Numbered from the stretch's first letter, positions 1 through 8,297 are shown. The stretch is 37,514 nucleotides of DNA from Verrucomicrobiia bacterium (GCA_026414565.1 JAOAIT010000062.1:1-37514), one strand, 5' to 3'. Numbers and translations are program-made. The notes: generated from the letters alone by a model not told the origin.

Positions 1-549
1 GAACACATAAAGGTTCGATGTTTCGTTCGGAGCGGTGGCCTTGCGTCTGGTTTGACGCTGCCGCTTGTCCTCAATCTGCGGCTTCCCCCGAAGCACTTCA
101 AATCCGAGTTCCCGCAACGGGTCTCTGTTTGGCCACCTTCCAGTGGTGGGATTGTAATAGCGGTAACCGTAGTAGAGGAGGCCGGTTTCCCAGTCGTGGT
201 ATTTGGTGGAGAAGAGGGGGTTGAAGCTTTGGGGGAGGGGGCCGGTGGCGCGGAGGAGTTCGCCAAAGGGGCCGTACTCGTATTGCGCCACCAACAAACC
301 ATCCGCCCCCCGCACATACCCCATCACGTTCCCATTCCCATCATAAAAAGGAAAATACACCCCTGCATCCGGCCCATTATGAATCACCGTCGCCAGCAAC
401 CCGCCCTCGTTGCAAGCATCGTTCGGAGGAGAGGGATTCTGTGGGATGGGATTTGCCTCCTCCCTGGCTTCATACGTGCCGATGGTTCCCCACGCTTGCA
501 TTTGCTTCTGGCTGACCCGCGGCCAATATCCCCCCAAACCTCTCTTCGT
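1..549 (-). pseudogene. RHS repeat-associated core fragment (3' part, runs off left edge)
   Basis: Reading the minus strand from 549 to 1 gives 183 codons without a stop; an in-frame TGA sits just upstream at 552-550. The translation shows the RHS core hallmark: GVYFPFYDGNGNVMGYV, then QYEYGPFGELLRATG, then STKYHDWETGLLYYGYRYYN and NPTTGRWPNRDPL, ending with SNLYVF at the window edge. RHS proteins are very large secreted YD-repeat shells; this piece has only the end of the core. The residues before the conserved GGLLA (from about 430 to 520) do not look like normal RHS sequence, so the core tip appears joined to foreign 5' sequence. The first ATG is near 501. A copy in inverted orientation lies at the right end. 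I regard it as a decayed or 5'-truncated RHS tip. The normal toxin-like C-terminus may lie beyond position 1. Confidence 0.75.
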
Positions 550-616
550 TCAAGGCCATTTAGGGGGATGGGTAAATGCAAAGTGCAAAGTGCAAAATGC
601 AAAATGCAAAACCGGA
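366..616. repeat. Left arm of a long inverted repeat (RHS tip plus heptamer array)
   Basis: This segment matches, as reverse complement, positions about 37264-37514. Shared landmarks are the heptamer array followed by CCGGAGG, the block TTAGGGG next to GGCC, the block with AGAGAGGTTTGGGGGGATAT, and the RHS codons up to GGGCCGGATG. Differences are scattered substitutions and a 1-bp indel near left position 500. The right arm is cut by the window edge, so the true repeat may be longer. Confidence 0.85.
577..611 (+). repeat. Heptamer array, five TGCAAAR units
   Basis: Five contiguous 7-bp units read TGCAAAG, TGCAAAG, TGCAAAA, TGCAAAA, TGCAAAA, followed directly by CCGGAGG. The other arrays of the window (759-793, 945-979 and, inverted, 37270-37304) also have exactly five units and 35 bp. 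Confidence 0.9.
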
Positions 617-758
617 GGGGCGAAGGCGAAGGTGCAAAATGGTGTGCATCAGTTCTGAATGTTAATCCTTGTCGGATTGGTTTGGCTTCGGGGGGGCCGG
701 AGGCGGCACGCGGGACGCATGCGTTCCCCGAGACCGAGGGGAAAGGCAGAGGGGGAAA

Positions 759-793
759 TGCAAAATGCAAAGTGCAAAGTGCAAAATGCAAAA
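759..793 (+). repeat. Heptamer array, five TGCAAAR units
   Basis: Units are TGCAAAA, TGCAAAG, TGCAAAG, TGCAAAA, TGCAAAA, followed by CCGGAGA. This array ends the first 185-bp tandem unit. Confidence 0.9.
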
Positions 794-944
794 CCGGAGA
801 ATTGTCGCAGGTGGATGTGTAAGAGGGTGAGGATCAGTCCTAATGGTTAATCCCTGCTGGATTGGTATGGCTTCAGCGGGGGCCGGAGGCGGCGCGCGGG
901 ACGCGTGCGCTCCCCGAGTCCGAGAGGAAAGGCAAAGAGGGAAA

Positions 945-979
945 GGCAAAATGCAAAGTGCAAAGTGAAAAATGCGAAG
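945..979 (+). repeat. Degenerate heptamer array, five units
   Basis: Units are GGCAAAA, TGCAAAG, TGCAAAG, TGAAAAA, TGCGAAG. This array ends the second 185-bp unit and is the most decayed of the four. Confidence 0.8.
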
Positions 980-983
980 CGGG

Positions 984-1283
984 AGGGGACGGAGGCGGGG
1001 AGGGAGACGGATGCGGCGTTCCCGGGGCATGGTTTTCGTTGATATTAGCAGGATGGTTTTGGGGGAATTGGTTTTGGTTTCAGGGGGCGGGGCAAGCATG
1101 GGGTGGGGTGTGGTCCGGAAGCGAGGCAGGGGGTGCGCTGCTAAGGCGGGGAAGCGCGTGGGCAGGCGCGGCGGTCGGGATGTTCAGCGAAAAAAACTGT
1201 GGCCGGGAAAGGGGGGATAGAATAAGGTAGGCGGCAACACCGTCAAAAGTGCAGCGAATGAATTGTGCATAAATCATTGTTTT
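984..1283. other. Intergenic region upstream of the first oxidoreductase gene
   Basis: G-rich sequence with no credible gene. A TAGAAT hexamer at 1218-1223 could be a -10 element, but I see no good -35 at 17 bp. No strong Shine-Dalgarno sequence precedes the ATG at 1284. Confidence 0.4.
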
Positions 1284-2669
1284 ATGAATAAGAACAGTTC
1301 GACCACCACACGCAGGAATTTTCTGAAAACCAGCGCCACCGCCGCCGGCGTGGTGCTTGCGGCGGGTCTGCCCCGGCCGGGTTACACGGCGGAGGATAAC
1401 ACCATCCGGATTGCGCTGATTGGCTGCGGCGGGCGCGGCACGGGCGCGGCGCAGAATGCCTTGAACACCAAGCTGGGGCCGGTCCGGCTGGTGGCGCTGG
1501 CGGATGTGTTTGAGAACCGGCTGCGGGGCAGTTATGGCGAGCTGAGCCGGCGGTTTGCGGAGCAGGTGGATGTGCCGGCGGAGCGGCAGTTTGTGGGATT
1601 CGATGCGTATCAAAAGGCGATGGACTGCCTGCGGCCGGGGGATGTGGCCATTTTTGCCACGCCGCCCGCCTTCCGGTGGGTGCATTTTCAGTATGCCATC
1701 CAAAAGGGCCTCAATGTGTTCATGGAAAAGCCGGTGACGGTGGACGGGCCCACCAGCAAGCGGATGTTGCAACTGGCCGAGCAGGCGAGCGCCAAGGGGT
1801 TGAAGGTGGGCGTGGGTTTGATGTCCCGCCACAGCCGCGAGCTGCAGGAGTTGCAGAAGCGGGTGAGCGACGGCCAACTGGGCGACATCATCCTGATGCG
1901 CGGCTACCGCATGCACGGGCCGGTGGGCTTTTTTGCGTCGCTGCCCAAGCCGCCGAACATCAGCCATCTGCGCTACCAGGTGCAGCGGTTCCACAGTTTT
2001 CTGTGGGCCAGCGGCGGCAATTTCAGCGATTTCTACATCCACATCATTGATCATCTTTCGTGGATGAAAAATGCGTGGCCGGTGCGGGCGCAGGGTTTGG
2101 GCGGCCGCCATTACCGGCAAAGCCCGGAAGGGCAGACGTACGTGGACCAGAACTTCGACACCTACTCGGTGGAATACACCTTTGCGGACGGCACGAAGTT
2201 TTATTTTGATGGCCGTTGCATGACCGGCTGCCGGGACCAGTACAACAGCTTCCTGCACGGCAGCAAGGGCATGGCGATCGCCTCGCGCTCGGGGGACTGC
2301 GGCGGGCCGTCGGCCATTTACAGCACGCAGAATCCCAGCCGCGCCAGCCAGGTGTGGGTGTCGAAGGCGCCGCCCGGGGAGGGGGATCCCTACCAGAACG
2401 AATGGAATGATTTGATGGCGGCCATCCGCAACAACCAGCCTTACAACGAGGCCAAATACGGCATCGAGGCCAGCCTGGTCACGAGCATGGGCCGCATGGC
2501 GGCGCACACGGGGCAGGAGATTACTTACGAGGAAATCCTCAACGGGGATCATGAGTTTGCGCCGGGTTTGGACAAGCTCACCGAGGACACCCCCGCCCCG
2601 TTGCAGGCCGATGCCCAGGGCCGTTATCCGGTGCCTGAGCCGGGCCGCAAGGGCAAGCGGGAGTATTGA
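1284..2669 (+). CDS. Tat-exported Gfo/Idh/MocA family oxidoreductase
   Basis: 461 residues. The N-terminus MNKNSSTTTRRNFLKTSA is a classic Tat signal (RRNFLK) followed by a hydrophobic Ala/Val stretch and a cleavage region near PGYTAED, so the protein is probably exported folded. The Rossmann nucleotide-binding motif IALIGCGGRGTGA follows at once, and the family motif EKPVTVD lies about 150 residues in. The C-terminal half has GGNFSDFYIHIIDH, matching the Gly-rich strand and conserved His/Asp of the dehydrogenase domain. Members oxidise or epimerise sugars and cyclitols using tightly bound NAD(P); the substrate cannot be read here. I chose ATG 1284 over an in-frame TTG at 1263 because it places the Tat motif normally. 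The gene stands alone, between repeats and a terminator. Confidence 0.92.
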   Translation: MNKNSSTTTRRNFLKTSATAAGVVLAAGLPRPGYTAEDNTIRIALIGCGGRGTGAAQNALNTKLGPVRLVALADVFENRLRGSYGELSRRFAEQVDVPAERQFVGFDAYQKAMDCLRPGDVAIFATPPAFRWVHFQYAIQKGLNVFMEKPVTVDGPTSKRMLQLAEQASAKGLKVGVGLMSRHSRELQELQKRVSDGQLGDIILMRGYRMHGPVGFFASLPKPPNISHLRYQVQRFHSFLWASGGNFSDFYIHIIDHLSWMKNAWPVRAQGLGGRHYRQSPEGQTYVDQNFDTYSVEYTFADGTKFYFDGRCMTGCRDQYNSFLHGSKGMAIASRSGDCGGPSAIYSTQNPSRASQVWVSKAPPGEGDPYQNEWNDLMAAIRNNQPYNEAKYGIEASLVTSMGRMAAHTGQEITYEEILNGDHEFAPGLDKLTEDTPAPLQADAQGRYPVPEPGRKGKREY

Positions 2670-2691
2670 TCCGGCATTCCATCTTTTCACA

Positions 2692-2722
2692 GGGCGCTGG
2701 CGGCAACCAGCGCCCTTTTTTT
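2692..2722 (+). terminator. Rho-independent terminator after the oxidoreductase gene
   Basis: A perfect 9-bp stem GGGCGCTGG / CCAGCGCCC with a 6-nt loop (CGGCAA) is followed by seven T. It begins 22 bp after the stop codon and separates this gene from the convergent phosphate transporter. Confidence 0.93.
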
Positions 2723-2817
2723 ATGGGGAGGGCCCTTTGCGTGGGGGGAAGGGAGGCGGGGGCGGGGCGCCGTTCGCCGGTTTCTTCGGAGGGCGGCGGG
2801 CTGGGGTGGGGATGGGG

Positions 2818-4554
2818 CTATTGAATCCATCCCACCCACTGGCCGAAGCGGCAGAGGAGGTAGCCGAGGCCGCCGGAGATGGGGATGGTAAAAATCCACG
2901 CCCAGACCATGCGCTCGACGACGGTCCAGCGGAGGGCGTTGAAGCGCCGGGCGCAACCCACGCCCATGATGGCGGCCGAGATGTTGTGGGTGGTGGAGAC
3001 GGGGATGCCGAGGGTGGTGGCCAGGAAGATCATGGTGGCCGAGCTGGTTTCGGCGGCAAAGCCGTTGATGGGCTGCAGCTTCACCATCTTATGGCCAAGG
3101 GTTTTGATGATGCGCCATCCGCCGGCGGCGGTACCGGCGGCCATGGTGATGGCGCAAACGATTTTAATCCAAAGTTTGATGCCCTCCATGTTGGCGGCCC
3201 GGTGGAAATAGCGGGCGGCCAGGGGCAGATTCTGGGGCACCTCCAGGCCGTGGCGGTGGAGCAGGCCCAGACAATACAGCGCCTCGGGATGCTGGCGCTG
3301 GGCGCTCTGCTCCCACAGGCGGAGGGCCTGGGCGCGATCACGCGGAGCGCCGCCGTGGCCGTCCCAATACCAGGCCGCCAGCACGGCTTGGGCGTCGGCG
3401 TTGTTGCGGGCGGCGCGCTGTTGCAGCCAGGCCAGGGCCGCGGTTTCGTCCGCGGGCTGGCCCTCCAGGCGGCGGCGCGGGAAGACGACTGGCGGCGCCG
3501 GCGGCGGCAGGGTGTTGAGCAGCTCGGCGGCCTTGGCCTCGTCCCGGGGCACGCCCAGGCCTTTTTGGTATAACTCGGCCAGCTTTTCCTGGGCGGGGCG
3601 ATGCTTGAGTTTCACCGCCTGCTCCAGCCATTCGGCGGCGAGGCGGTAATTGACCTCCACGCCGCGGCCTTCCAGGTACAAGAGGGCCAGGTTGTATTGC
3701 GCCTGGGGGTTTTTGTTTTGCGCGGCATGTTTGAAGTCGCGGGCCGCCTGGGGCAGATTCAGCGGCAAGCCCTGGCCGTCCCGGGCCATTTCGCCCAGTT
3801 GATTGTAGGCCTCCTGGATGGCGGGCAGGGACGAGGAGGGATAGTACAGCCAGTTGAGGTAACGCGGCAGGTGGTCAAACGTGCCGGCGGCGGTGGCGGC
3901 CATGAGGGCAAGGGCGATGATGCCCATGGTTTTCTGGGCGTCATTGGTGCCGTGCATGACACCCATGGCGGCGGCGCTCAAGATTTGGGCCTTGCCAAAG
4001 GTGAGGTTGACCAGGCGCGGGGTGAGCCGCAGCAACGAGACCAGGAGGTAAAGGAGGGCCATGATGAGAAACCCCAGGAGGAAACCGCCCAAAGGCGAGC
4101 TGAACATGGGAATGACCACCTTGTAGAGGAGGCCGCCGCTCTTGATCCAGTCGTTGGGATTGGGCTGGGACCAGATGATGGCCTTCCAGTTGTTCTGGGC
4201 GCCGGCGAGCGCCGCGCCACACAGACCGCCAATCAGCGCATGACTGGAGCTGGAGGGCATGCCAAACCACCAGGTGATGAGGTTCCAGGTGATGCCGCCC
4301 AGGAGGGCGCAGACCAGCATTTCGGAGGTGACGGTGACCACCTTGCTGTCAACCAGGCCGGAGGAGATGGTCTTGGCCACCGCCGTGCCGAGCATGGCGC
4401 CGCCCAGGTTGGCCAGGGCAGCCATGATCACCGCCTGCCGCGGGGTGAGCACCTTGGTGGAGACCACGGTGGCAATTGAATTGGCGGTGTCGTGGAAGCC
4501 GTTGATGTACTCGAAAATCAACGCCACCAAGATGACCACAAAAACCAGTTCCAT
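2818..4554 (-). CDS. PiT-family inorganic phosphate transporter with an inserted Sel1-repeat block
   Basis: 578 residues in one uninterrupted frame. Residues 1-228 and 459-578 are a PiT phosphate:cation symporter: the first signature GFHDTANSIATVVSTKVL (19-36), GMPSSSSHALIGG (98-110), the second-half GVMHGTNDAQKTMG (198-211), and PVSTTHNISAAIMGVG (518-533), with hydrophobic segments around each. Residues 229-458, where the cytoplasmic loop of PiT proteins lies, form a soluble Sel1/TPR-like block: AQYNLALLYLEGRGV (285-299), AQEKLAELYQKGLGV (321-335), ADAQAVLAAWYWDGHGG (386-402) and ALYCLGLLHRHGLEV (425-439). Sel1 repeats usually bind proteins. The family is usually shorter, with a plain loop. 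The gene lies 73 bp downstream of the DUF47 gene, and both are likely transcribed from the Pho-box promoter at 5281-5319. Confidence 0.93.
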   Translation of the reverse strand: MELVFVVILVALIFEYINGFHDTANSIATVVSTKVLTPRQAVIMAALANLGGAMLGTAVAKTISSGLVDSKVVTVTSEMLVCALLGGITWNLITWWFGMPSSSSHALIGGLCGAALAGAQNNWKAIIWSQPNPNDWIKSGGLLYKVVIPMFSSPLGGFLLGFLIMALLYLLVSLLRLTPRLVNLTFGKAQILSAAAMGVMHGTNDAQKTMGIIALALMAATAAGTFDHLPRYLNWLYYPSSSLPAIQEAYNQLGEMARDGQGLPLNLPQAARDFKHAAQNKNPQAQYNLALLYLEGRGVEVNYRLAAEWLEQAVKLKHRPAQEKLAELYQKGLGVPRDEAKAAELLNTLPPPAPPVVFPRRRLEGQPADETAALAWLQQRAARNNADAQAVLAAWYWDGHGGAPRDRAQALRLWEQSAQRQHPEALYCLGLLHRHGLEVPQNLPLAARYFHRAANMEGIKLWIKIVCAITMAAGTAAGGWRIIKTLGHKMVKLQPINGFAAETSSATMIFLATTLGIPVSTTHNISAAIMGVGCARRFNALRWTVVERMVWAWIFTIPISGGLGYLLCRFGQWVGWIQ

Positions 4555-4627
4555 GCGCTGCCCTCAAAGGTTTTTCGGTTGCCTTCCCGCGGGGGCCGCC
4601 CCGGGCGCGGCCGCCGGGAAGCCAGGT

Positions 4628-5257
4628 TCAGGAGTGTTTGAGCACGATGTAGGTCACGGTGTTGCCGGCGTCGCGGCAGCGGTCCACGGTTTTCTCCAGC
4701 AGCTCATGCAATTCCTTGAGCGCCAGCACCTGCAGCGGCGGGTATTTGCCGCTGTACAATTCCTTGAACACGTCCAGCAGGTATTTGTCGGCCTCGCCCT
4801 CCACCTCCTGCAGGCGGCCGTTGAGGTCTTTCAATTCTTCCAGGGGCGCATGGCGGCGCAGGGCGTGGACCATTTCGCCCACCAGGGTGGCCGCCCGCTC
4901 CACCAGCCGCGCCAGGGGAGAAAAGTCAAAGTCCTGCACCAGCGGCCGGATTTGCTGGAAACGCTCCACAAATTTTTCGATGGTTTTGGGGATTTTGTAG
5001 AGGGCGCTGGACAACGATTCGATATCTTCCCGTTCCAAAGCTGTCACAAATGTCTTAACCAGCCGCTCCTCAATTTCGCGGGTGATTTTTTTGTCATTCC
5101 GCCGAAAATCGGTGAATTCCTTGAGGTCCGCCGGGGATTGCGGCTGGCGCAGGAGGCGGGCCAGCACCTGGGCGCTTTGCAGGCCTTCCTGGGCGCTGGC
5201 TTCGAGCAAATTGTAAAAAACATCGTCTTTGCCCAAAAGCTTTTGAATCGAGATCAT
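4628..5257 (-). CDS. DUF47 family PhoU-like accessory protein of the phosphate transporter
   Basis: 209 residues, all-helical, normal length for DUF47 (PF01865), whose members resemble PhoU and sit beside PiT permeases. The start MISIQKLLGKDDVFYNLLE and the later stretches ALYKIPKTIEKFVERF, ELKDLNGRLQEVEGEAD and ELHELLEKTVDRCRDAGN fit the family, including the acidic/Asp-rich helices that bind metal in PhoU-like folds. It is the first gene of a two-gene operon with the PiT permease and is thought to regulate transport or phosphate signalling. The ATG at 5257 lies very close to the predicted promoter and lacks a Shine-Dalgarno sequence, so the message may have a very short leader. Confidence 0.92.
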   Translation of the reverse strand: MISIQKLLGKDDVFYNLLEASAQEGLQSAQVLARLLRQPQSPADLKEFTDFRRNDKKITREIEERLVKTFVTALEREDIESLSSALYKIPKTIEKFVERFQQIRPLVQDFDFSPLARLVERAATLVGEMVHALRRHAPLEELKDLNGRLQEVEGEADKYLLDVFKELYSGKYPPLQVLALKELHELLEKTVDRCRDAGNTVTYIVLKHS

Positions 5258-5280
5258 GCAGATTTATTTAGAAAACTTAT

Positions 5281-5319
5281 GTTACAGTTATATGACATCA
5301 TTGTAACGAAAAAGTTACG
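5281..5319 (-). promoter_or_regulatory. Tandem Pho box upstream of the DUF47-PiT operon
   Basis: On the minus strand four half sites are spaced exactly 11 bp apart: CGTAAC (5319-5314), CGTTAC (5308-5303), TGTCAT (5297-5292) and TGTAAC (5286-5281). PhoB/PhoP-type regulators bind direct repeats resembling TGTCA with an 11-bp period. An AT-rich stretch (TCTAAATAAAT) between the last half site and the ATG could hold the -10. This predicts induction by phosphate starvation; the assignment is by pattern only. Confidence 0.65.
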
Positions 5320-5495
5320 GTTTAAGGCCGCGTGCGGCTGTTGCTGCCGGGACGGCGTCCCCCCATCCCAGCAGGGTGGTGGCTGGCCGGGGCAGGGTAG
5401 AGAGTGCCTGGAGTGACCGTTGAGGGGGCGGCCATTGCGGGTTTTGTGGGTTGCGCTCGACAGGCGTCATGCTTCTGGTTAGCCTCACGGCACTT

Positions 5496-6233
5496 ATGCC
5501 AATCCGTGCTCATCGGCCGCGCCCCTTGGGGGCGTGCCGGATGTGGGCCCTGCTGTTGGGGACAGCGGGGTGGCTGGCGGGTGCCCCCGCGCCGGTGGTG
5601 GAGACCAATGTGGCGCCGGGCATCAACCAGGAATACACCCGCACGAACATCAACGTGGAGCGCTGGGTGCAGAACTTTGAACGCGAAAGCCGCGAAATCT
5701 ACGCCCAGCGCGACAAGATCATGGAGACCCTGCAGCTCCGGCGCGGGATGCGCGTGGCCGATGTGGGGGCGGGCAGCGGCTTGTTCACGGTGTTGATGGC
5801 GCAGGCGGTGGGGCCGCGCGGCAAAGTGTATGCGGTGGACATTGTGCCCGCCTTCCTGAAGCACATCGAGGCTCGCGCCCGCGAGGCGGGGCTGAAGCAG
5901 ATTCAAACCGTGCAGGCCACGGAGCGCTCGTCCCGCCTGCCCGCCCAAAGTGTGGACCTGGTGTTTATTTGTGACACCTACCATCATTTTGAGTATCCCC
6001 AGTCCACGCTGGCCTCCCTTCATCGGGCCTTGCGCGCCCGGGGACAACTGGTGATCATTGATTTCCACCGCATTCCGGGCAAATCCTCCGCCTGGACGCT
6101 CCAGCATGTGCGGGCCGGGCAGGAAGTATTTGCGCGGGAAATTGAGGCGGCGGGCTTTGAGCGGCTGCCGGATCCGCCGCAGGATTTCCTCAAGGAAAAC
6201 TACCTCATGCGCTTCGTGAAACGGGGACGCTGA
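5496..6233 (+). CDS. Class I SAM-dependent methyltransferase with an N-terminal signal sequence
   Basis: About 245 residues. The SAM-binding motif I VADVGAGSGLF is clear, followed by the acidic end of strand 2 (KVYAVDIVPAF), motif VDLVFICDTYHHFEYP and the strand RGQLVIIDFHR. From ATG 5496 the N-terminus MPIRAHRPRPLGACR plus MWALLLGTAGWLAGAPAP is a textbook signal peptide (basic region, hydrophobic core, AGA site). ATG 5469 and TTG 5451 are possible earlier starts and would add a short hydrophobic stretch. A secreted or membrane-tethered SAM enzyme is odd, since SAM is cytosolic; the segment might instead be an uncleaved anchor. The substrate is unknown. The APC permease starts 44 bp downstream, so the two may be cotranscribed. 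Confidence 0.85.
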   Translation: MPIRAHRPRPLGACRMWALLLGTAGWLAGAPAPVVETNVAPGINQEYTRTNINVERWVQNFERESREIYAQRDKIMETLQLRRGMRVADVGAGSGLFTVLMAQAVGPRGKVYAVDIVPAFLKHIEARAREAGLKQIQTVQATERSSRLPAQSVDLVFICDTYHHFEYPQSTLASLHRALRARGQLVIIDFHRIPGKSSAWTLQHVRAGQEVFAREIEAAGFERLPDPPQDFLKENYLMRFVKRGR

Positions 6234-6277
6234 GGTGCACACAGGCAGGCGGCCGGATGGCCGAGGGACGAGAGCGC

Positions 6278-7567
6278 ATGAGCAACAAACGGCAACTGGG
6301 GTTGGTGTCGGCCACCGCGCTGGTGGTGGCCAACATGATTGGCATGGGCGTGTTCACCACCAGCGGTTATACGCTGGGGGATTTGAAATCGCCGTGGCTG
6401 GTGCTGGCCGCCTGGGCGGTGGGCGGCGTGATTGCGGCCATGGGGGCGCTTTGCTATGCCGCTCTGGCGCGGCGCATTCCGGAGTCGGGCGGCGAGTACC
6501 TGTTCCTTTCGCGGACGTTGCATCCGGCGGCGGGCTACGTGGCGGGCTGGATATCCCTGCTGGTGGGTTTCTCGGCCCCGCTGGCGGCGGTGGCCTATGG
6601 ATTTGGCGAGTATGCCAAAACGTGGTATCCCGGCTGGGACGCGCAGACGGTGGGGGCCGTGTTGATCATTCTGTTTGCGGCCCTGCATGCGGCCGATGTG
6701 AAACATGGGGCGTGGGTGCAAAACGCCACGGTCATCCTAAAAATCATCCTGATCCTGGGCTTCATCGGGTGGGGGTTTGCCCATCTGCCGGAGCCCCGGC
6801 CGTATGCGCCGCCCAAGTTTCCGCTGGGGCTTTTTGCGGTATGTCTGGTCTGGATTTCCTTTTCCTATTCGGGCTGGAATGCGGTCATTTACATTGGGGG
6901 TGAAGTCAAGGACGGGGAACGGATCCTGCCGCGCGCCATGTTGTTGGGCACGGGGATTGTGACGGTGTTGTATTTATTGCTCAACGCGGTGTTTGTGTTT
7001 GCCGCGCCCATGGAGCAGTTGCAATACCAGGTGGCCATTGGCTGGGTGGCGGCCCGGGCGCTGGGGGGGGATTTATGGGCCAATTTCATCACGGCGCTGG
7101 TCTCTCTGGCACTGATCAGCTCGGCTTCCTCCCTGCTCATGGTGGGGCCGCGCGTCTATGCCAAAATGGCCGAGGACGGCTGGCTGCCGCGCTGGCTGGC
7201 GGCCGAGAGCGGGCCGCCGCGGCGGGCCATAGGTTTGCAGGCGGTGCTGGCGTTGTTCCTGTTGTGGCACACCGAGTTTCAAAACCTGATGAATTACATC
7301 GGATTTACCCTGCTCTTGAGCACCACCGCGACGGTGCTGGGGCTGATCCGGCTGCGTCTCCGGGAAGGGGCCGCCGTGCGGGTGGTGGGCTGGCCGTGGC
7401 TGCCGTTTTTGTATCTGGGGGTGGTGTATGCCATGGCGTTGTTCAACGTGCAGCTTCGCCCCACCCAAAGCCTGTACGGGCTGGGCACCATCTTCCTGGG
7501 CGTGGTGGCCTGGTGGCTCACGGCGCGTTATCGCCGCCGCCCGCCCGCCACCCGCGCCGTTACCTGA
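6278..7567 (+). CDS. APC superfamily amino acid/polyamine permease
   Basis: 429 residues, about 12 hydrophobic segments. The start [20 protein letters not shown] followed by [11 protein letters not shown] is the first transmembrane helix of the amino acid-polyamine-organocation family with its unwound Gly-rich substrate motif. [21 protein letters not shown]-like sequence (here [13 protein letters not shown]) after TM2 is also typical. I chose ATG 6278 over ATG 6257 because the family begins just before TM1 and a purine-rich GAGGGACGAGAG stretch precedes it. It imports or exchanges a small amine or amino acid across the inner membrane; specificity cannot be told. Its last 8 bp overlap the convergent pseudopilin gene. 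Confidence 0.92.
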   Translation: MSNKRQLGLVSATALVVANMIGMGVFTTSGYTLGDLKSPWLVLAAWAVGGVIAAMGALCYAALARRIPESGGEYLFLSRTLHPAAGYVAGWISLLVGFSAPLAAVAYGFGEYAKTWYPGWDAQTVGAVLIILFAALHAADVKHGAWVQNATVILKIILILGFIGWGFAHLPEPRPYAPPKFPLGLFAVCLVWISFSYSGWNAVIYIGGEVKDGERILPRAMLLGTGIVTVLYLLLNAVFVFAAPMEQLQYQVAIGWVAARALGGDLWANFITALVSLALISSASSLLMVGPRVYAKMAEDGWLPRWLAAESGPPRRAIGLQAVLALFLLWHTEFQNLMNYIGFTLLLSTTATVLGLIRLRLREGAAVRVVGWPWLPFLYLGVVYAMALFNVQLRPTQSLYGLGTIFLGVVAWWLTARYRRRPPATRAVT

Positions 7568-8294
7568 GCCGCAAGACCGCCGGCCGGAGCCGTCCCACCC
7601 GGTGCTCCGGCAACAAGGGGTCCAGCGAGCCGGGCTCGGGACGCTCGCTGCCGACGTGGCCGTCACAGAACACGGCGCTGGCGGTTTGCTCGTGGCGGAA
7701 ATGGGCCGTGCGCTCGGTGGTGTTGGTGCTCACGTAATAAAACTCCTCCAGCATCGGATTGTCGGGCGAGGCCGGCGGCTGAAAGGTGTTGATTTGGGCG
7801 GCATCGGCCAGCAACACCGTTTCCGCCGCCGACTTCAGTTGATACACGTTCACAGGCGGGGCGGAGGGCGGAGCGGACAGGCACAGGTTGTAGCCATAGC
7901 CGTAGGCCGCGCCGGTGGCCTTGAGCTTGAACGAAGCCAGGCTGTAATCCAGGGCGGGACACAACTCCACCCCCCGCCCCAGCAAATACGGATAAAGCGC
8001 CCCCAGCTCCGGGCGAAAAGCGCGCTGGCCTTCCGCGCCGTTTTCCATCCAGCCAAACCAGTACAGGCGGCCGCCGTTGGTGGCCGTGCCGCCATAGCGG
8101 AAGGTCTGGCCCTGATAATCATCCCAATACATCTGGGCGGCCAGGCCCATCTGGCGCAGGTTGCTGAAGCACCGCACCCGCTGCGCCGCCCGCTGGCTGC
8201 GGCCCAGCGCCGGCAGGAGCAGGGCCAGGAGCACGGCCAGAATGGCCACCACCACCAGCAGCTCCACCAGCGTGAATGCGCAGCGTCGCTTCAT
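7560..8294 (-). CDS. Pseudopilin-like protein (type IV pilin N-terminal methylation motif), fourth gene of the B12-riboswitch operon
   Basis: 244 residues. The N-terminus [20 protein letters not shown] is a type III signal peptide: a short basic leader, cleavage before Phe, Glu at mature position 5, then a long hydrophobic helix. The following region [20 protein letters not shown] and the C-terminal [18 protein letters not shown] resemble the pseudopilin-like proteins (GspG/H type, prepilin-type cleavage) that are numerous in Verrucomicrobia and Planctomycetes. Such proteins are processed by a prepilin peptidase and act at the envelope; their roles are mostly unknown. It starts 3 bp after the stop of the LamG-like gene. 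The last residues overlap the 3' end of the APC permease gene on the other strand. Confidence 0.9.
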   Translation of the reverse strand: MKRRCAFTLVELLVVVAILAVLLALLLPALGRSQRAAQRVRCFSNLRQMGLAAQMYWDDYQGQTFRYGGTATNGGRLYWFGWMENGAEGQRAFRPELGALYPYLLGRGVELCPALDYSLASFKLKATGAAYGYGYNLCLSAPPSAPPVNVYQLKSAAETVLLADAAQINTFQPPASPDNPMLEEFYYVSTNTTERTAHFRHEQTASAVFCDGHVGSERPEPGSLDPLLPEHRVGRLRPAVLRLR

Positions 8295-8297
8295 GAC

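Larger units (their letters stand above)
640..983 (+). repeat. Two tandem copies of a 185-bp intergenic unit
   Basis: The motif GTTAATCC begins at 661 and again at 846, a period of 185 bp. Each copy contains in order TTGG-TGGCTTC, a GGGGCCGGAGGCGGC block, a near-palindromic GGGACGCATGCG or GGGACGCGTGCG core with CTCCCC or TTCCCC, a purine-rich GAGGAAAGGCA stretch and a five-unit heptamer array. The copies have diverged by point changes, the second more than the first. No coding function is apparent. The unit resembles a REP-like dispersed intergenic element. Confidence 0.75.

Noticed and set aside
52-822. 256-codon plus-strand frame over the left repeat region
   Set aside because: It runs opposite the RHS fragment and translates heptamer repeats into KCKVQSAKCK; no domain or start signal.
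577-979. Possible CRISPR array
   Set aside because: The 7-bp units are contiguous without spacers and no cas genes are present.
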